DNA from: Lentzea tibetensis
GTDB taxonomy: Bacteria; Actinomycetota; Actinomycetes; Mycobacteriales; Pseudonocardiaceae
Reading direction: 5' to 3'
NCBI RefSeq assembly: GCF_007845675.1
Contig: NZ_VOBR01000003.1
Span: forward strand, 248,001-312,000
DNA length: 64,000 nucleotides
The notes beneath the pieces are model-generated. The model was not told the origin of the DNA. It searched no databases and was given only the letters and a program-made list of their open reading frames with translations. Numbering within the stretch: the first letter of the stretch is position 1; every line of letters starts with the position of its first letter. The translations under genes were made by a program, and so were the position numbers. This document shows positions 17,501 through 24,077 of this stretch, in pieces.

Positions 17501-17907
17501 CGGTCTACCTCCAGGACCCCAACGGCAAGCCGGTGGCGTCCACGAAGACCGACAAGGACGGCAAGTACCTGTTCACCGACCTCGAGGGCAAGGAGTACAA
17601 GGTCTGCTTCAACGCCGATCCGCAGACGGGTCTGGTCGCGGGCAGGCAGCTCACGAAGCCGAACGTCGGTGACGGTGCGAAGAACTCGAAGGCCGATCCG
17701 GCCACCGGGTGCACGCCGGTCGTCAAGCTCGGCCCGAACCACCGGTACGACTACGCGCTCGACGCAGGTCTGCTGCCTCACCCGAAGCAGCCGTCACTCG
17801 CGACGACGGGTGCATCGGTGCTCGGATACCTGGCAGCGGGTCTGCTCCTGCTGCTCGGCGGCGCGACGCTGGCCTTCACCGGCCGTCGCAGGAAGGAAGC
17901 CGCCTGA
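11563..17907 (+). CDS. Giant LAXTG-anchored surface protein with 12 SdrD-B-like repeats
   Basis: The 2114-aa product starts at the GTG at 11563, 7 nt after AGGAG. A signal peptide (MKRPLAAALAALVAAS ... VAGPG) leads into a short repeat-like segment (about 38-125), then a non-repetitive domain of about 480 aa with propeller-like features (VYGLAYRKQDKRVFSGAF, LGDVDISEDGSELYVVNL). Twelve SdrD-B-type repeats follow from about residue 600 to 2070, each opening (N/Y)(K/R)(L/V/I)GDxVWxDxNxNGxQD, a calcium-binding-like loop. The C-terminus is a cell-wall sorting signal: SLATTG, a hydrophobic helix, then RRRKEA. LAXTG signals are used by class E sortases in Streptomyces; no sortase is encoded here. The product is probably an adhesin or wall stalk. 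Confidence 0.92.
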   Translation: MKRPLAAALAALVAASTTAAMAVAPVNQAVAGPGDGTLTVKVVRDVNGNGTYEAPLELGVAGASVTVTDPTGGTATATTDAAGNAAVGLAGVTGGKYRVQVNPPAGSVLKPAPAGTTGIPLESNTMFVDVSGGKNVAVTTGLWNPADYCQVNPTLVTACQRGARKRDGSSNIVPGSRAIVSYPNTQRGTTPPTLFEDQGSVGTVYGLAYRKQDKRVFSGAFAKRLAAYGPSGAGAVYVTAPGGATTLFTTVPTAGAATHNMQSNFDGGFFAVAGKQSLGDVDISEDGSELYVVNLNDRKLYVYDATAATAGAPKGSYDIPAAACAAASDWRPGALGVRDGVLYVGGVCSGEASQNRANVKSVVYTFKAGAFSAPVLTKAMDFVRGMAKENRPNSNKWYAWSDDWDSSEDFGLAHNAYPQPLMTDIGVENNGDLVLNFRDRFGDQGGYKIPAPNGDGGEWEAMSGGDLNRACKSGATYNWEGTGGCPNNHNGSNGGDQPGNQIEYYPGEFFCNAGGTCQHMETAQGALAMLYGETRMPATVMDPLDERSGGTGWFDRTNGSMQNAQHTNAYRISDLESDPEGWGKANGLGDLEALCDLAPVQIGNRVWFDTDGDGVQDGNEPAVAGVKVTATPCAAGGAALPVKTTTAKGEYYFGLADGLKPDTCYNLTFDYSGVNTATLPGAPPIADLKWTVKEAGPDRVIDSNVDTAGKTSVTTGPSGTADHTIDAGLIAKVTNKLGDFVWVDANRNGIQDAGEAPVPGVTVVLKDGSGNPIGQPKTTDAQGKYLFDLLEDGTYQVCFDLSTLPAQYKGYLFTTKDAPSDDAKDSDADPATGCTPTTTLGAAKREDLTLDAGIAPPNNKVGDFVWADNNRNGLQDADEPPVPGVTVTLKDGTGAPVGQPKTTDPQGKYLFDNLPDGTYQVCFDITTAPAEFQGYLLTKPNAGDDAKDSDVDPTSKCTHTTTLGPDKREDLTLDAGIRPPNKLGDYVWIDTNKNGLQDAGEPPVPNLTVKLGDKTTTTDANGKYLFDKLPDGEYEVCFDIANMPAPVADYQVTKPNAGDDATDSDADPATGCAPKVTLGIDKPEDLTIDMGLVSPVNRLGDYVWVDVNKDGLQDASDIPVEGVTAKLQDGTGKELATTKTDAQGKYLFDNLADGTYKVCFDVANLPAAVKDYKVTTANVPSDDAKDSDADAQGCTATTTLGAGKREDLTLDMGLVSPPNKLGDFVWVDANRNGVQDEGEAPVPNMTVTLEDGSGNPVGQPVKTDPQGKYLFDNLPDGTYQVCFDFANMPAGFTGYLPTRKDTGGDDGKDSDADPATGCTPPTSLGAGKREDLTLDAGIRPPNKLGDVVWNDTNKDGIQDPTEPGVPGIKVTLQKEDGTPVGTPVTTDPNGKYEFPNLPDGTYKVCFDIANMPAPVTDFQVTKPNAGDDGKDSDADPATGCTPTTTLNVDKPEDPTLDMGLISPVNRLGDFVWVDANKNGQQDAGETPVEGVTAKLVDGAGKELGTTKTDAQGKYLFDNLADGTYKVCFDTKALPAAVADYVVTSKDTGADATDSDADPADGCTATTTLGPGKREDLTLDMGLVAPPNKLGDYVWVDLNKNGVQDAGEPAVPGMKVVLQKEDGTPVGQPVNTGPDGKYLFPNLPDGKYKVCFGPMPADFADYQFTAPDKGDDAVDSDADVATGCTPVVELGTGKRENLTLDAGISAPVNRLGDFVWIDANKNGLQDAGETPVAGVTAKLQDGTGKELATTKTDDKGLYLFSDLADGTYKVCFDVKALPAAVADYTLTKPNAGDDAKDSDADPATGCTAPTVLGVGKRQDLTLDAGLVAPPNRIGDLVWLDTNRNGLQDPGEPGVPNVPVKLVDGSGKPVGDPVKTGPDGKYEFPNIPDGTYKVCFEMGALPSEYAGYPATKPNAGDDALDSDVDPATGCTPPVTVGVGKRNNPTLDLGIVSPTYRLGDLVWYDDNSNGVQDPGEPGVPNLPVYLQDPNGKPVASTKTDKDGKYLFTDLEGKEYKVCFNADPQTGLVAGRQLTKPNVGDGAKNSKADPATGCTPVVKLGPNHRYDYALDAGLLPHPKQPSLATTGASVLGYLAAGLLLLLGGATLAFTGRRRKEAA
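13360..17775 (+). repeat. Twelve tandem SdrD-B-like coding repeats
   Basis: The repeats are mostly about 115-120 codons, each with a GDxVW opening, a GKYxFxxLxDGxYxVCF middle and a DDAxDSDxDPxTGC...LTLDxG end. Every unit from the second on carries two cysteines that could pair. Alternate units appear to alternate between a VPG/VPN form and a VEGVTAKL form, suggesting duplication in blocks. Long near-identical DNA segments make this stretch prone to recombination and to assembly collapse. Confidence 0.85.
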
Positions 17908-17924
17908 CCTGATTGAGTGAAAGC

Positions 17925-17957
17925 GGCCCCGGCGTCCTGCGCCGGGGCCACTTTTTT
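17925..17957 (+). terminator. Rho-independent terminator of the surface-protein gene
   Basis: A perfect 10-bp GC stem (GGCCCCGGCG at 17925-17934 with its complement at 17940-17949) has a 5-nt loop and is followed by AC and six T residues. It starts 18 nt after the surface-protein stop codon and is a textbook intrinsic terminator. Confidence 0.92.
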
Positions 17958-17985
17958 GTCGGTACCGGATGGGACGGTCTCCTGA

Positions 17986-18468
17986 GTGTCCACTGAGGAG
18001 GAAACCGTGTGCTGGGCCTGTGACAACCCCGACCGTCCCGATTCCGAGTACTTCGACCACCTGCGCGGCCTCATCCGTCAGTACGGGTGGGCCGTGCAAA
18101 CCGTTGAGGGAGAAGGACTGCACCCGCCGTGGGCGTACACCATCGGGCTGACCGAGCACGATGCGCCGGAGCTCGTGGTGAGCGGCATGGAGCCACGCGA
18201 GGCGGGTGCTCTGCTGAACGACATGGCCTGTCACCTGCTCCACTCATCCGGTTTCGAGGTGGGTGAACAGCTTCAGCTGGAGGCTGGGCCTCTGCTCGAA
18301 GTGGTGGCGGTGGCCCAGCCGGCCGTGCACCTCATCTTCGCCGTCGAGCTGTGCGGCCCGTTCATCCGCGCCCAGCAGCTCGTGCACGCCGACGAGCGCG
18401 GCGGGTGGCCGTGGGACCGAGGCTATCGCGGCAACCAACGCGTGCTCGGGCCGCGCGGCCCTTCCTAG
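17986..18468 (+). CDS. DUF4262 domain protein
   Basis: The 160-aa product matches the DUF4262 family: CWACDNPD at the N-terminus, the core IRQYGWAVQTVEGEGLHPPW followed by AYTIGLTEHDAPELVV, and a (M)EPREAGALLNDM helix. The family is small, cytoplasmic and of unknown function. The GTG at 17986 is the best start. The 3' end overlaps the convergent acetyltransferase gene by 4 nt. Confidence 0.85.
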   Translation: MSTEEETVCWACDNPDRPDSEYFDHLRGLIRQYGWAVQTVEGEGLHPPWAYTIGLTEHDAPELVVSGMEPREAGALLNDMACHLLHSSGFEVGEQLQLEAGPLLEVVAVAQPAVHLIFAVELCGPFIRAQQLVHADERGGWPWDRGYRGNQRVLGPRGPS

Positions 18469-19232
18469 GGCTGCCAGACGAACGGCGTCGTGGTGGTGAC
18501 GGCGACGAACCCGAGCCGCTGCAGGATCGGCCTGCTGTCCTCGGTCGCGTCGACCTGGAGGTAGCGCACACCGCGTGCGGCGGCGATCCGCGCGCGGTGC
18601 GCGACGAGCGCGCGATAGAGGCCCCGGCCACGCCACTGCTCCAGGGTGGAACCGCCCCACAGCCCGGCGAAGTCCGTGCCGGGTTCGAACACCAGCCGAG
18701 AGGAGGACACGACCCGCCCATCCGCTTCCGCCACGACCACCACGGTGTCCGGCGTCCGGTTGATCAGCTCCTGCGCGAGCCAGCTCCGGTCGTCACCCCA
18801 CACCTCGGAGGCCATCTCGGCGATCCGATGCATGTCGGCGTCCTCGGTGACCTCGCGAACGGCTGTGCTCTGGTCCGACTTCATCTCCGCCAGCTTCGCC
18901 GTCTCGCCGATGAGCACCGTCTCCTGCTCCTCGGCGACGAACCCGGCGGCCACCAGCCGCTCGGGCAGGTCCGCCGGCAGGTCGTGGCCACGCGTCTTCC
19001 ACTCGACTTCTTCGCCGCGCGCGGCGAAGAAGTCCCGCTGCCGCACGATCAACGCGTCCAGCTCCGCGCCTGCGACGCCGAGATCCCGCGGCCCGGTGAC
19101 GAACCCGCGCCGATGCTGCCCGACGACGCGCACGATCGGCCCGTCGTGCTCGGCGTGCGCGCCGGGCGGGAGGTTCGTGACCTCGGCCATGCGCAGCTGG
19201 TCGTCGTAGAGATCGAGGAGAGAGGTGAGCAT
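18465..19232 (-). CDS. GNAT family N-acetyltransferase
   Basis: The 255-aa product has a C-terminal GNAT fold (about 120-255). The acetyl-CoA-binding motif is WRGRGLYRALVAHRARIAAA (about 200-219), preceded by a GxWGGSTLE strand, and the end RYLQVDATEDSRPILQRLGF is the usual motif B. The N-terminal 115 aa look like a second, degenerate GNAT half (ADLPERLVAAGFVAEEQETV). The acceptor substrate is unknown. Its tail overlaps the DUF4262 gene by 4 nt. Confidence 0.85.
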   Translation of the reverse strand: MLTSLLDLYDDQLRMAEVTNLPPGAHAEHDGPIVRVVGQHRRGFVTGPRDLGVAGAELDALIVRQRDFFAARGEEVEWKTRGHDLPADLPERLVAAGFVAEEQETVLIGETAKLAEMKSDQSTAVREVTEDADMHRIAEMASEVWGDDRSWLAQELINRTPDTVVVVAEADGRVVSSSRLVFEPGTDFAGLWGGSTLEQWRGRGLYRALVAHRARIAAARGVRYLQVDATEDSRPILQRLGFVAVTTTTPFVWQP

Positions 19233-19358
19233 CTGGGTGACGCTAGATCGCAGCGTGCTGGTCCGCGCGTGAATTTCAGCTGTGGTGGGGACAACCCCAC
19301 CACGAACCTCGGGCTGACCGCATGGGCTGATCCAGCCGCCTTCGGAAGGCTTGGTTCC

Positions 19359-20798
19359 ATGAAGGTCCTACGCCGCTGGACGGCTGCCCTCTCAGCCCTG
19401 TCACTGCTGGTCGTTGCCCTACCCGCGAGCGCAGCACCCGCCACGCGCTGGGAGCCGTGCCCGGTCGCCGGGAGCGCGGAACGGCAGGAATGCGCCACCC
19501 TGACAGTGCCGCTGGACCACCGCGACCCGCACGGCCGCAAGATCGACCTCCGGATCTCCCGGATCCCGGCGAAGGGCACCAGCCGGGGTGCGCTGGTGAT
19601 CATTCCGGGAGGTCCTGGCAACTCGGGGCTGAACCGTCCGTCCACGGTGAACTTCCCGGCCGAGATCAGGGAGTCGTTCGACCTCATCGGCTTCGACCCG
19701 CGTGGCGTCGGCCAGAGCTCCCCGGTCAGCTGCGGGATGGCCGCCGCCGACGCTCGCAGGCTGACGCCGTGGCCCGGACCCGACGGCGACATCAGCGAGA
19801 ACATCGCCACTGCGAAGCGCATGAGTGAGGCGTGTGCGCGCAACGGCGGTGACGTGCTGCGCCACATCAGCACGCGCAACGAGGCCCGCGACATCGACGA
19901 GATTCGCAAGGCGCTCGGGCGAAGCAAGATCTCGTACTGGGGCCTGTCGTACGGAACCTACGTCGGTGCCACCTACGCCACGCTCTTCCCGCAGCGCACG
20001 GATCGCGTCGTGCTGGACAGCAGCGACGACCCCGACCCGCGCCGCGTGGCCCGCGGGTGGCTGGCGAACTACGCGGTCGGCTTCGAGGACCGGTTCCCCG
20101 ACTTCGCGCGCTGGGCGGCGGACCCGGCGAACCCGTTGCGGCTGGCGGACTCCCCGGACGCCGTGCGCCCGCTGTTCCTCGACCTCGCCGCGAAGCTGGA
20201 CCGCGCGCCGCAGGACTGGCCCGGCGCCGTTCCGCCGAAGCTCAACGGCAATGCGCTGCGCGAGACGTTGCTGCGCGGCCTCTCCACCGACGCGGGATTC
20301 CCGTTGCTGGCGCGGACGATGGCCGCGGCTCGCGACGGTTCACCCGCGCCCGTGCCGGTCCTGCCGCCGGACGCGGTGCTGCAGAACATCAGTGCGGTCG
20401 CGGCCGCGACGATCTGCCAGGACGTCACGTGGCCCCGCGACATCGACCGGATCGCGCGTGACGTGCAACGCAACCGCGCGCGGTACCCGCTGACCGCGGG
20501 CATGCCGGCGAACGCCGGGATCTGCTCGTCCTGGCCGCACCAGCCTGCGGAACGTCCCGTCGAGGTCACCTCGCACGGCCCCGCGAACGTGCTGCTCGTG
20601 CAGAACCGCCGCGACGTCGCGACCCCGCTCAGCGGCGCGTGGAAGCTGCGCGAGGCGTTCGGCAGGCGCGCTGTCATGGTCACCGTCGACGCGGGCGGTC
20701 ACGGCAGCTACCTCGCCACCGGCAACGCCTGCGGCGACACCACCGTGACGAAGTACCTCCTCGGCGGCGCCCGGCCGGCGCACGATCTGCACTGCTAG
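19359..20798 (+). CDS. Secreted alpha/beta hydrolase, tripeptidyl-aminopeptidase (S33) type
   Basis: The 479-aa product starts at the ATG at 19359, 9 nt after GGAAGG; the longer open frame upstream is antisense to the acetyltransferase gene. It has a signal peptide (to SASAAP). The fold matches the SlpD/SlpE/Tap-like peptidases of streptomycetes: HGG-equivalent PGGPGNSG, FDPRGVGQSSPV, nucleophile Ser197 in GLSYGTYVG, acid Asp419 (NRRDVATP) and base His448 (GGHGSY). The TAP C-terminal region contains conserved cysteines (GICSSWP, GNACG). It probably trims short peptides from N-termini outside the cell. Confidence 0.9.
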   Translation: MKVLRRWTAALSALSLLVVALPASAAPATRWEPCPVAGSAERQECATLTVPLDHRDPHGRKIDLRISRIPAKGTSRGALVIIPGGPGNSGLNRPSTVNFPAEIRESFDLIGFDPRGVGQSSPVSCGMAAADARRLTPWPGPDGDISENIATAKRMSEACARNGGDVLRHISTRNEARDIDEIRKALGRSKISYWGLSYGTYVGATYATLFPQRTDRVVLDSSDDPDPRRVARGWLANYAVGFEDRFPDFARWAADPANPLRLADSPDAVRPLFLDLAAKLDRAPQDWPGAVPPKLNGNALRETLLRGLSTDAGFPLLARTMAAARDGSPAPVPVLPPDAVLQNISAVAAATICQDVTWPRDIDRIARDVQRNRARYPLTAGMPANAGICSSWPHQPAERPVEVTSHGPANVLLVQNRRDVATPLSGAWKLREAFGRRAVMVTVDAGGHGSYLATGNACGDTTVTKYLLGGARPAHDLHC

Positions 20799-20801
20799 CT
20801 C

Positions 20802-20847
20802 GTCGTGAGTGGTTGAGGTCGCCCTACCGACCTCGACCACTCACGAC
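20802..20847 (+). terminator. Strong hairpin after the aminopeptidase gene
   Basis: 20802-20821 and 20828-20847 form a 20-bp stem with a single G-T pair and a 6-nt loop, containing GTGAGTGGT on one arm and ACCACTCAC on the other. It begins 3 nt after the aminopeptidase stop codon. There is no T-tract, which is common for actinobacterial terminators. Confidence 0.75.
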
Positions 20848-21177
20848 CCCTGACCGGCGCGGTGTCCTGTCCACGTCGCGCCGTTGGCTGGGCGGCGGAC
20901 GGTGCCGACAGGCCCGGTCAGCGGAACCGGAAGGCGTTGAGCACCGGCGGCAGCACGCGCGACGCGCGGTTCGTCCTCAAGCTCTACCTGGCGTGCGTCG
21001 CCGACCACCTGGACTCCCGCCCACTGTCTTATTCGGACTGACATGATCAACACGATGGAGTGATCATCTTCTCCGCGTCGGCGAGCCGCTGGCAGCGGCC
21101 CCTGCCGGTGAGATCTTGTGCTGCCGCACAAGGACCCGCCGCAGTGGCGTGCGGGAGCGGAGAAGGGATCGGAAGGC
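20848..21177 (+). other. Intergenic stretch with possible gene remnant
   Basis: About 330 nt lie between the terminator hairpin and the monooxygenase gene. One frame ending at the TGA at 21040-21042 encodes a plausible protein-like tail (RDARFVLKLYLACVADHLD) without a credible start, so it may be the remnant of a deleted gene. The inverted repeat at 21043-21067 is listed separately. I see no intact gene. Confidence 0.4.
21043..21067. promoter_or_regulatory. Inverted repeat, operator candidate for monooxygenase operon
   Basis: ATGATCA at 21043-21049 and TGATCAT at 21061-21067 are perfect 7-bp inverted repeats with an 11-nt spacer, 111 nt before the monooxygenase start. Size and symmetry suit a dimeric regulator such as a MarR or TetR protein. 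No regulator gene lies next to the operon, so the binding factor is unknown. Confidence 0.4.
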
Positions 21178-22347
21178 GTGGTCGACCGCAGAACCGTGCT
21201 CATCGTGGGTGCGGGGCCGGCAGGGCTGGTGTTAGGGAATTTGTTGCAAGCGGCGGGGATCGAGACCCTCGTCGTGGAGCGGGCCGACCGGGAACAGGTG
21301 CAGACCAGGGCGAGGGCGGGATTCCTCGGACCCCACAGCGCGAAGGTGCTGGCCGAGAACGGACTCGGCACCGGAATGCTCCACAAAGGACGATCGCACG
21401 GCGTGTGCGCGTTCCGCGGCGAGAGCGGTGAGTTCGAGCTGGACTACGCCCGGCTGGGCCAGGGCGAGGTGCACACGGTCTACCCGCAGCAGGATCTGGT
21501 CACCGACCTGATCGCGGAGTATCTCAACAGGGGCGGCGAACTGCGGTTCGGCGTCACCGTCACCGACGTCGACGCGCGGACGGCCACGATCGGCTACCGC
21601 GACGCGAACGGCACGGGCCGGGCAACGGGCCGGTTCCTCGCCGGTTGCGACGGCAGCAACGGCGTGACCCGGCTGGCCATGCCGGAGGCGGTGACCCGGC
21701 ACCGCCAGGACCACGGGGTGGCCTGGCTGGCGGTGCTCGCTGAGGCCCCGCAGAGCATGGCGGCGGTCACCTACGCCATCCACGACGACGGGTTCGCGGG
21801 CCACATGGCGCGCAGCCCCGATGTGACGCGCTACTACCTCCAGGTTTCGCCCGACGACGATTCGGAAGCCTGGACGGACGAACGGATCTGGGCTGCGCTG
21901 GACATCCGCATGCGGACCGCCGAGTTCGGTCCGTTGCGCCAGGGCAGGATCATCGAACGGCGGATCGTGCACCTGCGTTCCGAGGTCGTCGATCCCATCC
22001 AGCACGACCGGCTGTTCCTCGTCGGCGACGCGGCCAGCTTGATCAGCCCGTCGGCGGCCAAGGGCGCCAACTTGGCGATCATGGAGGCCGAGCTGCTGGC
22101 CCGCGCACTCGTCGACGCGCTCACCCGTGACGACCACAGCGCACTCGACGCGTACTCGCGCACCTGCCTGCCGCGCATCTGGCGGGCGCAGGAGTTCTCC
22201 CGCTGGATGATCGAACTCCTGCACGGCCCTGCGGACGCCACCGCCGACGGGGACTTCCAGCGCGCACTGCGTCACGCCCGGCTCGACAGCCTGCGCGACT
22301 CCCACACCCACCAGAACTTCTTCGCCGAGCACTACGTCGGCATCTGA
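21178..22347 (+). CDS. FAD-dependent aromatic monooxygenase (PHBH family)
   Basis: The 389-aa product is a single-component flavin hydroxylase. Visible motifs are the dinucleotide fold VLIVGAGPAGLVLGNLLQ, the arginine motif RARAGFLGPHS, the DG motif FLAGCDGSNGVTR, and the GD motif LFLVGDAASLISPSAAKG. These align best with 4-hydroxybenzoate 3-monooxygenase. It would use NAD(P)H and O2 to hydroxylate an aromatic ring. The GTG at 21178 is chosen because AGAAGGG lies 9 nt upstream. The methyltransferase gene follows after 15 nt, suggesting a hydroxylation then O-methylation sequence; the substrate is unknown. Confidence 0.88.
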   Translation: MVDRRTVLIVGAGPAGLVLGNLLQAAGIETLVVERADREQVQTRARAGFLGPHSAKVLAENGLGTGMLHKGRSHGVCAFRGESGEFELDYARLGQGEVHTVYPQQDLVTDLIAEYLNRGGELRFGVTVTDVDARTATIGYRDANGTGRATGRFLAGCDGSNGVTRLAMPEAVTRHRQDHGVAWLAVLAEAPQSMAAVTYAIHDDGFAGHMARSPDVTRYYLQVSPDDDSEAWTDERIWAALDIRMRTAEFGPLRQGRIIERRIVHLRSEVVDPIQHDRLFLVGDAASLISPSAAKGANLAIMEAELLARALVDALTRDDHSALDAYSRTCLPRIWRAQEFSRWMIELLHGPADATADGDFQRALRHARLDSLRDSHTHQNFFAEHYVGI

Positions 22348-22362
22348 CCAACGGAAAGCACC

Positions 22363-24018
22363 GTGATCTCGACCGCAACCCCAGTACTCGCCGCAGTTGA
22401 TCTCGCCCGCGTCACCGCGGCGATCGCCCTGCTCGGCGGCAACGACACCGCGACGGTGCTCGCCGCCGCCGTGCCCTCGCTGGACGAGGACCACCGCGCC
22501 GCCGTGGCGAAGCACGTCGTCATGGACCACGTCGCACTGCTGATCTTCCCGGAGACCCTCGACGGGCTGGCCGAAGACCTGGCCGCACAAGGCATCCAGG
22601 TGAGCGGGATGACGCCCAGCGTGGTCGTCCGCGAACGGCTGAGCAGCCGGTACGGCGTACCGCTGCACGAACTGACGGTCGGCATCCTGCGCACCCCAGT
22701 CACCGACCGCAACGGTATGCCGCGAGAGGTGGAGATCTTCGCGATGGTGACGCCACCGGAGCTGGCGCACATCGCCGAGGACGAACGCAGGCACGGCAGG
22801 GAGAACCACTTCGCGCTGTCCGTCCGGCGACCCGATCCGACTCTGCTGCGCGGACTTCGCGCGACCATCGCCACCGCGATGCGTCCGGACGGCGGTGGCT
22901 ACAACGGTTACGAGAACTCCACCATCCTCTACTTCCGCGACGCGCACGGCACCGACCCGGCGTTCCGCAGGCTGGAGCTGATCTGCGCGGGCCGGTTCAC
23001 GCAGCTGCTCGCCACCCACCAGCGCGAGTCGTGCGCGGGCACCGAACTGCTGCGCCTGCTGACCGGCGCCTGGGCGACGCAGGCCATCGCGACCGCCGCC
23101 GAACTGCGGCTGCTCGACCACCTCGAGACGATCGGGGATCTGCCGGACCTCGCCGCCGCCACCGGGACCGACCAGCACAGCCTGCTCAGGCTGTTGCGCT
23201 ACCTGACGGCGCTCGGCGTCGTGCACACGTCGGGAACGCGCCACAGCCTCACCGAGCTCGGCGCACTGCTGCGCTCCGACCTGGCAGGCTCGATGCGCCC
23301 ACTCGCGCTGATGTACGGCGGCCCGTTCTACCAGTCGTTCGCGGCGTTCACCGAAGCCGTCCGCAGCGGCGGGGAGTCCTACGCGAAGGTCTTCGGCACC
23401 CACCACTTCGAGCACATGGCCGCAGACCCGGACCTGGCCGAGCTGTTCCACCAGTCGATGGCCGCCAGCAACGCCATGTTCGCGGGCGTCACCAGAGTCT
23501 TCGACTTCTCCGCCACGCGCACGGTCGTCGACGTGGCGGGCGGCAACGGCGAACTGCTGTCCCGCGTCCTGCGCGCCAACCCGGCGCTGCACGGCGTCCT
23601 GATGGATCGCCCGCACGCACTGGCCGCGGCGCAGGCACGACTGGCCGACGTCGCCGACCGCGTCACGCTGGTCCCCGGCGACTTCACCGAGTCCGTTCCC
23701 GGCACCGGTGACGTCTACCTGCTGTCCCGCGTGCTGCACGACTGGGACGACGAGCAGTGCAGCACCATCCTGGCCACGTGCGCGCGGAACATGCCCGCAC
23801 ACGCGGAACTGCTGGTGATCGAACGCCTGCTCCCGGAGTCGGGAGGTGCCGACTCGCTGGCCATTCCGTGGGACATCCACATGCTGTGCAACACCGGCGG
23901 CCGCGAGCGCACCGAGTCCCACTACCGGGCGCTGCTCGCCGACGCGGGCTTCGACGTGGTCGAGACCCACGCGCTGCCGCTGGACGCACACCTCGTGCGC
24001 GCCCGTCGCCGCGGCTAG
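22363..24018 (+). CDS. O-methyltransferase with unusual N-terminal domain
   Basis: The 551-aa product is about 200 aa longer than a standard bacterial class I O-methyltransferase (330-350 aa). Residues about 225-551 are the methyltransferase: a winged-helix dimerisation region (ATQAIATAAELRLLDHLET), the SAM site VVDVAGGNGELLSRV (388-402), and the catalytic His459 in LSRVLHDWDDEQC. Residues 1-220 form a separate domain (VMDHVALLIFPETLDGLAED, SSRYGVPLHELTVGILR, EIFAMVTPPELAHIAEDE) that I do not recognise; the opening recalls a VOC-type strand but this is weak. The GTG start at 22363 lies 15 nt after the monooxygenase stop. Confidence 0.88.
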   Translation: MISTATPVLAAVDLARVTAAIALLGGNDTATVLAAAVPSLDEDHRAAVAKHVVMDHVALLIFPETLDGLAEDLAAQGIQVSGMTPSVVVRERLSSRYGVPLHELTVGILRTPVTDRNGMPREVEIFAMVTPPELAHIAEDERRHGRENHFALSVRRPDPTLLRGLRATIATAMRPDGGGYNGYENSTILYFRDAHGTDPAFRRLELICAGRFTQLLATHQRESCAGTELLRLLTGAWATQAIATAAELRLLDHLETIGDLPDLAAATGTDQHSLLRLLRYLTALGVVHTSGTRHSLTELGALLRSDLAGSMRPLALMYGGPFYQSFAAFTEAVRSGGESYAKVFGTHHFEHMAADPDLAELFHQSMAASNAMFAGVTRVFDFSATRTVVDVAGGNGELLSRVLRANPALHGVLMDRPHALAAAQARLADVADRVTLVPGDFTESVPGTGDVYLLSRVLHDWDDEQCSTILATCARNMPAHAELLVIERLLPESGGADSLAIPWDIHMLCNTGGRERTESHYRALLADAGFDVVETHALPLDAHLVRARRRG

Positions 24019-24035
24019 TCGCAGCAGGACGTGAC

Positions 24036-24066
24036 CGGGGCCTCTTCGCCCGCGGAGAGGACCCCG
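24036..24066. terminator. Bidirectional hairpin between convergent genes
   Basis: CGGGGCCTCT at 24036-24045 pairs with AGAGGACCCCG at 24056-24066 with one bulged base and a 10-nt loop. It lies between the methyltransferase stop and the convergent glycosyltransferase stop and could terminate both transcripts. Confidence 0.6.
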
Positions 24067-24077
24067 TGCTGTTCGCT

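Noticed and set aside
13360-17775. CRISPR-like or satellite repeat array
   Set aside because: The repeats are in-frame, about 345-360 nt long and encode SdrD-B-like domains; they are coding repeats.
18351-19358. Long plus-strand open frame continuing upstream of the aminopeptidase signal peptide
   Set aside because: It is antisense to the acetyltransferase gene, its composition is Arg/Pro/His-rich, and the signal peptide and ribosome site place the start at 19359.
20848-21042. Possible short gene before the monooxygenase
   Set aside because: The tail looks protein-like but there is no start codon with a ribosome site and no recognisable family; kept only as a possible remnant.
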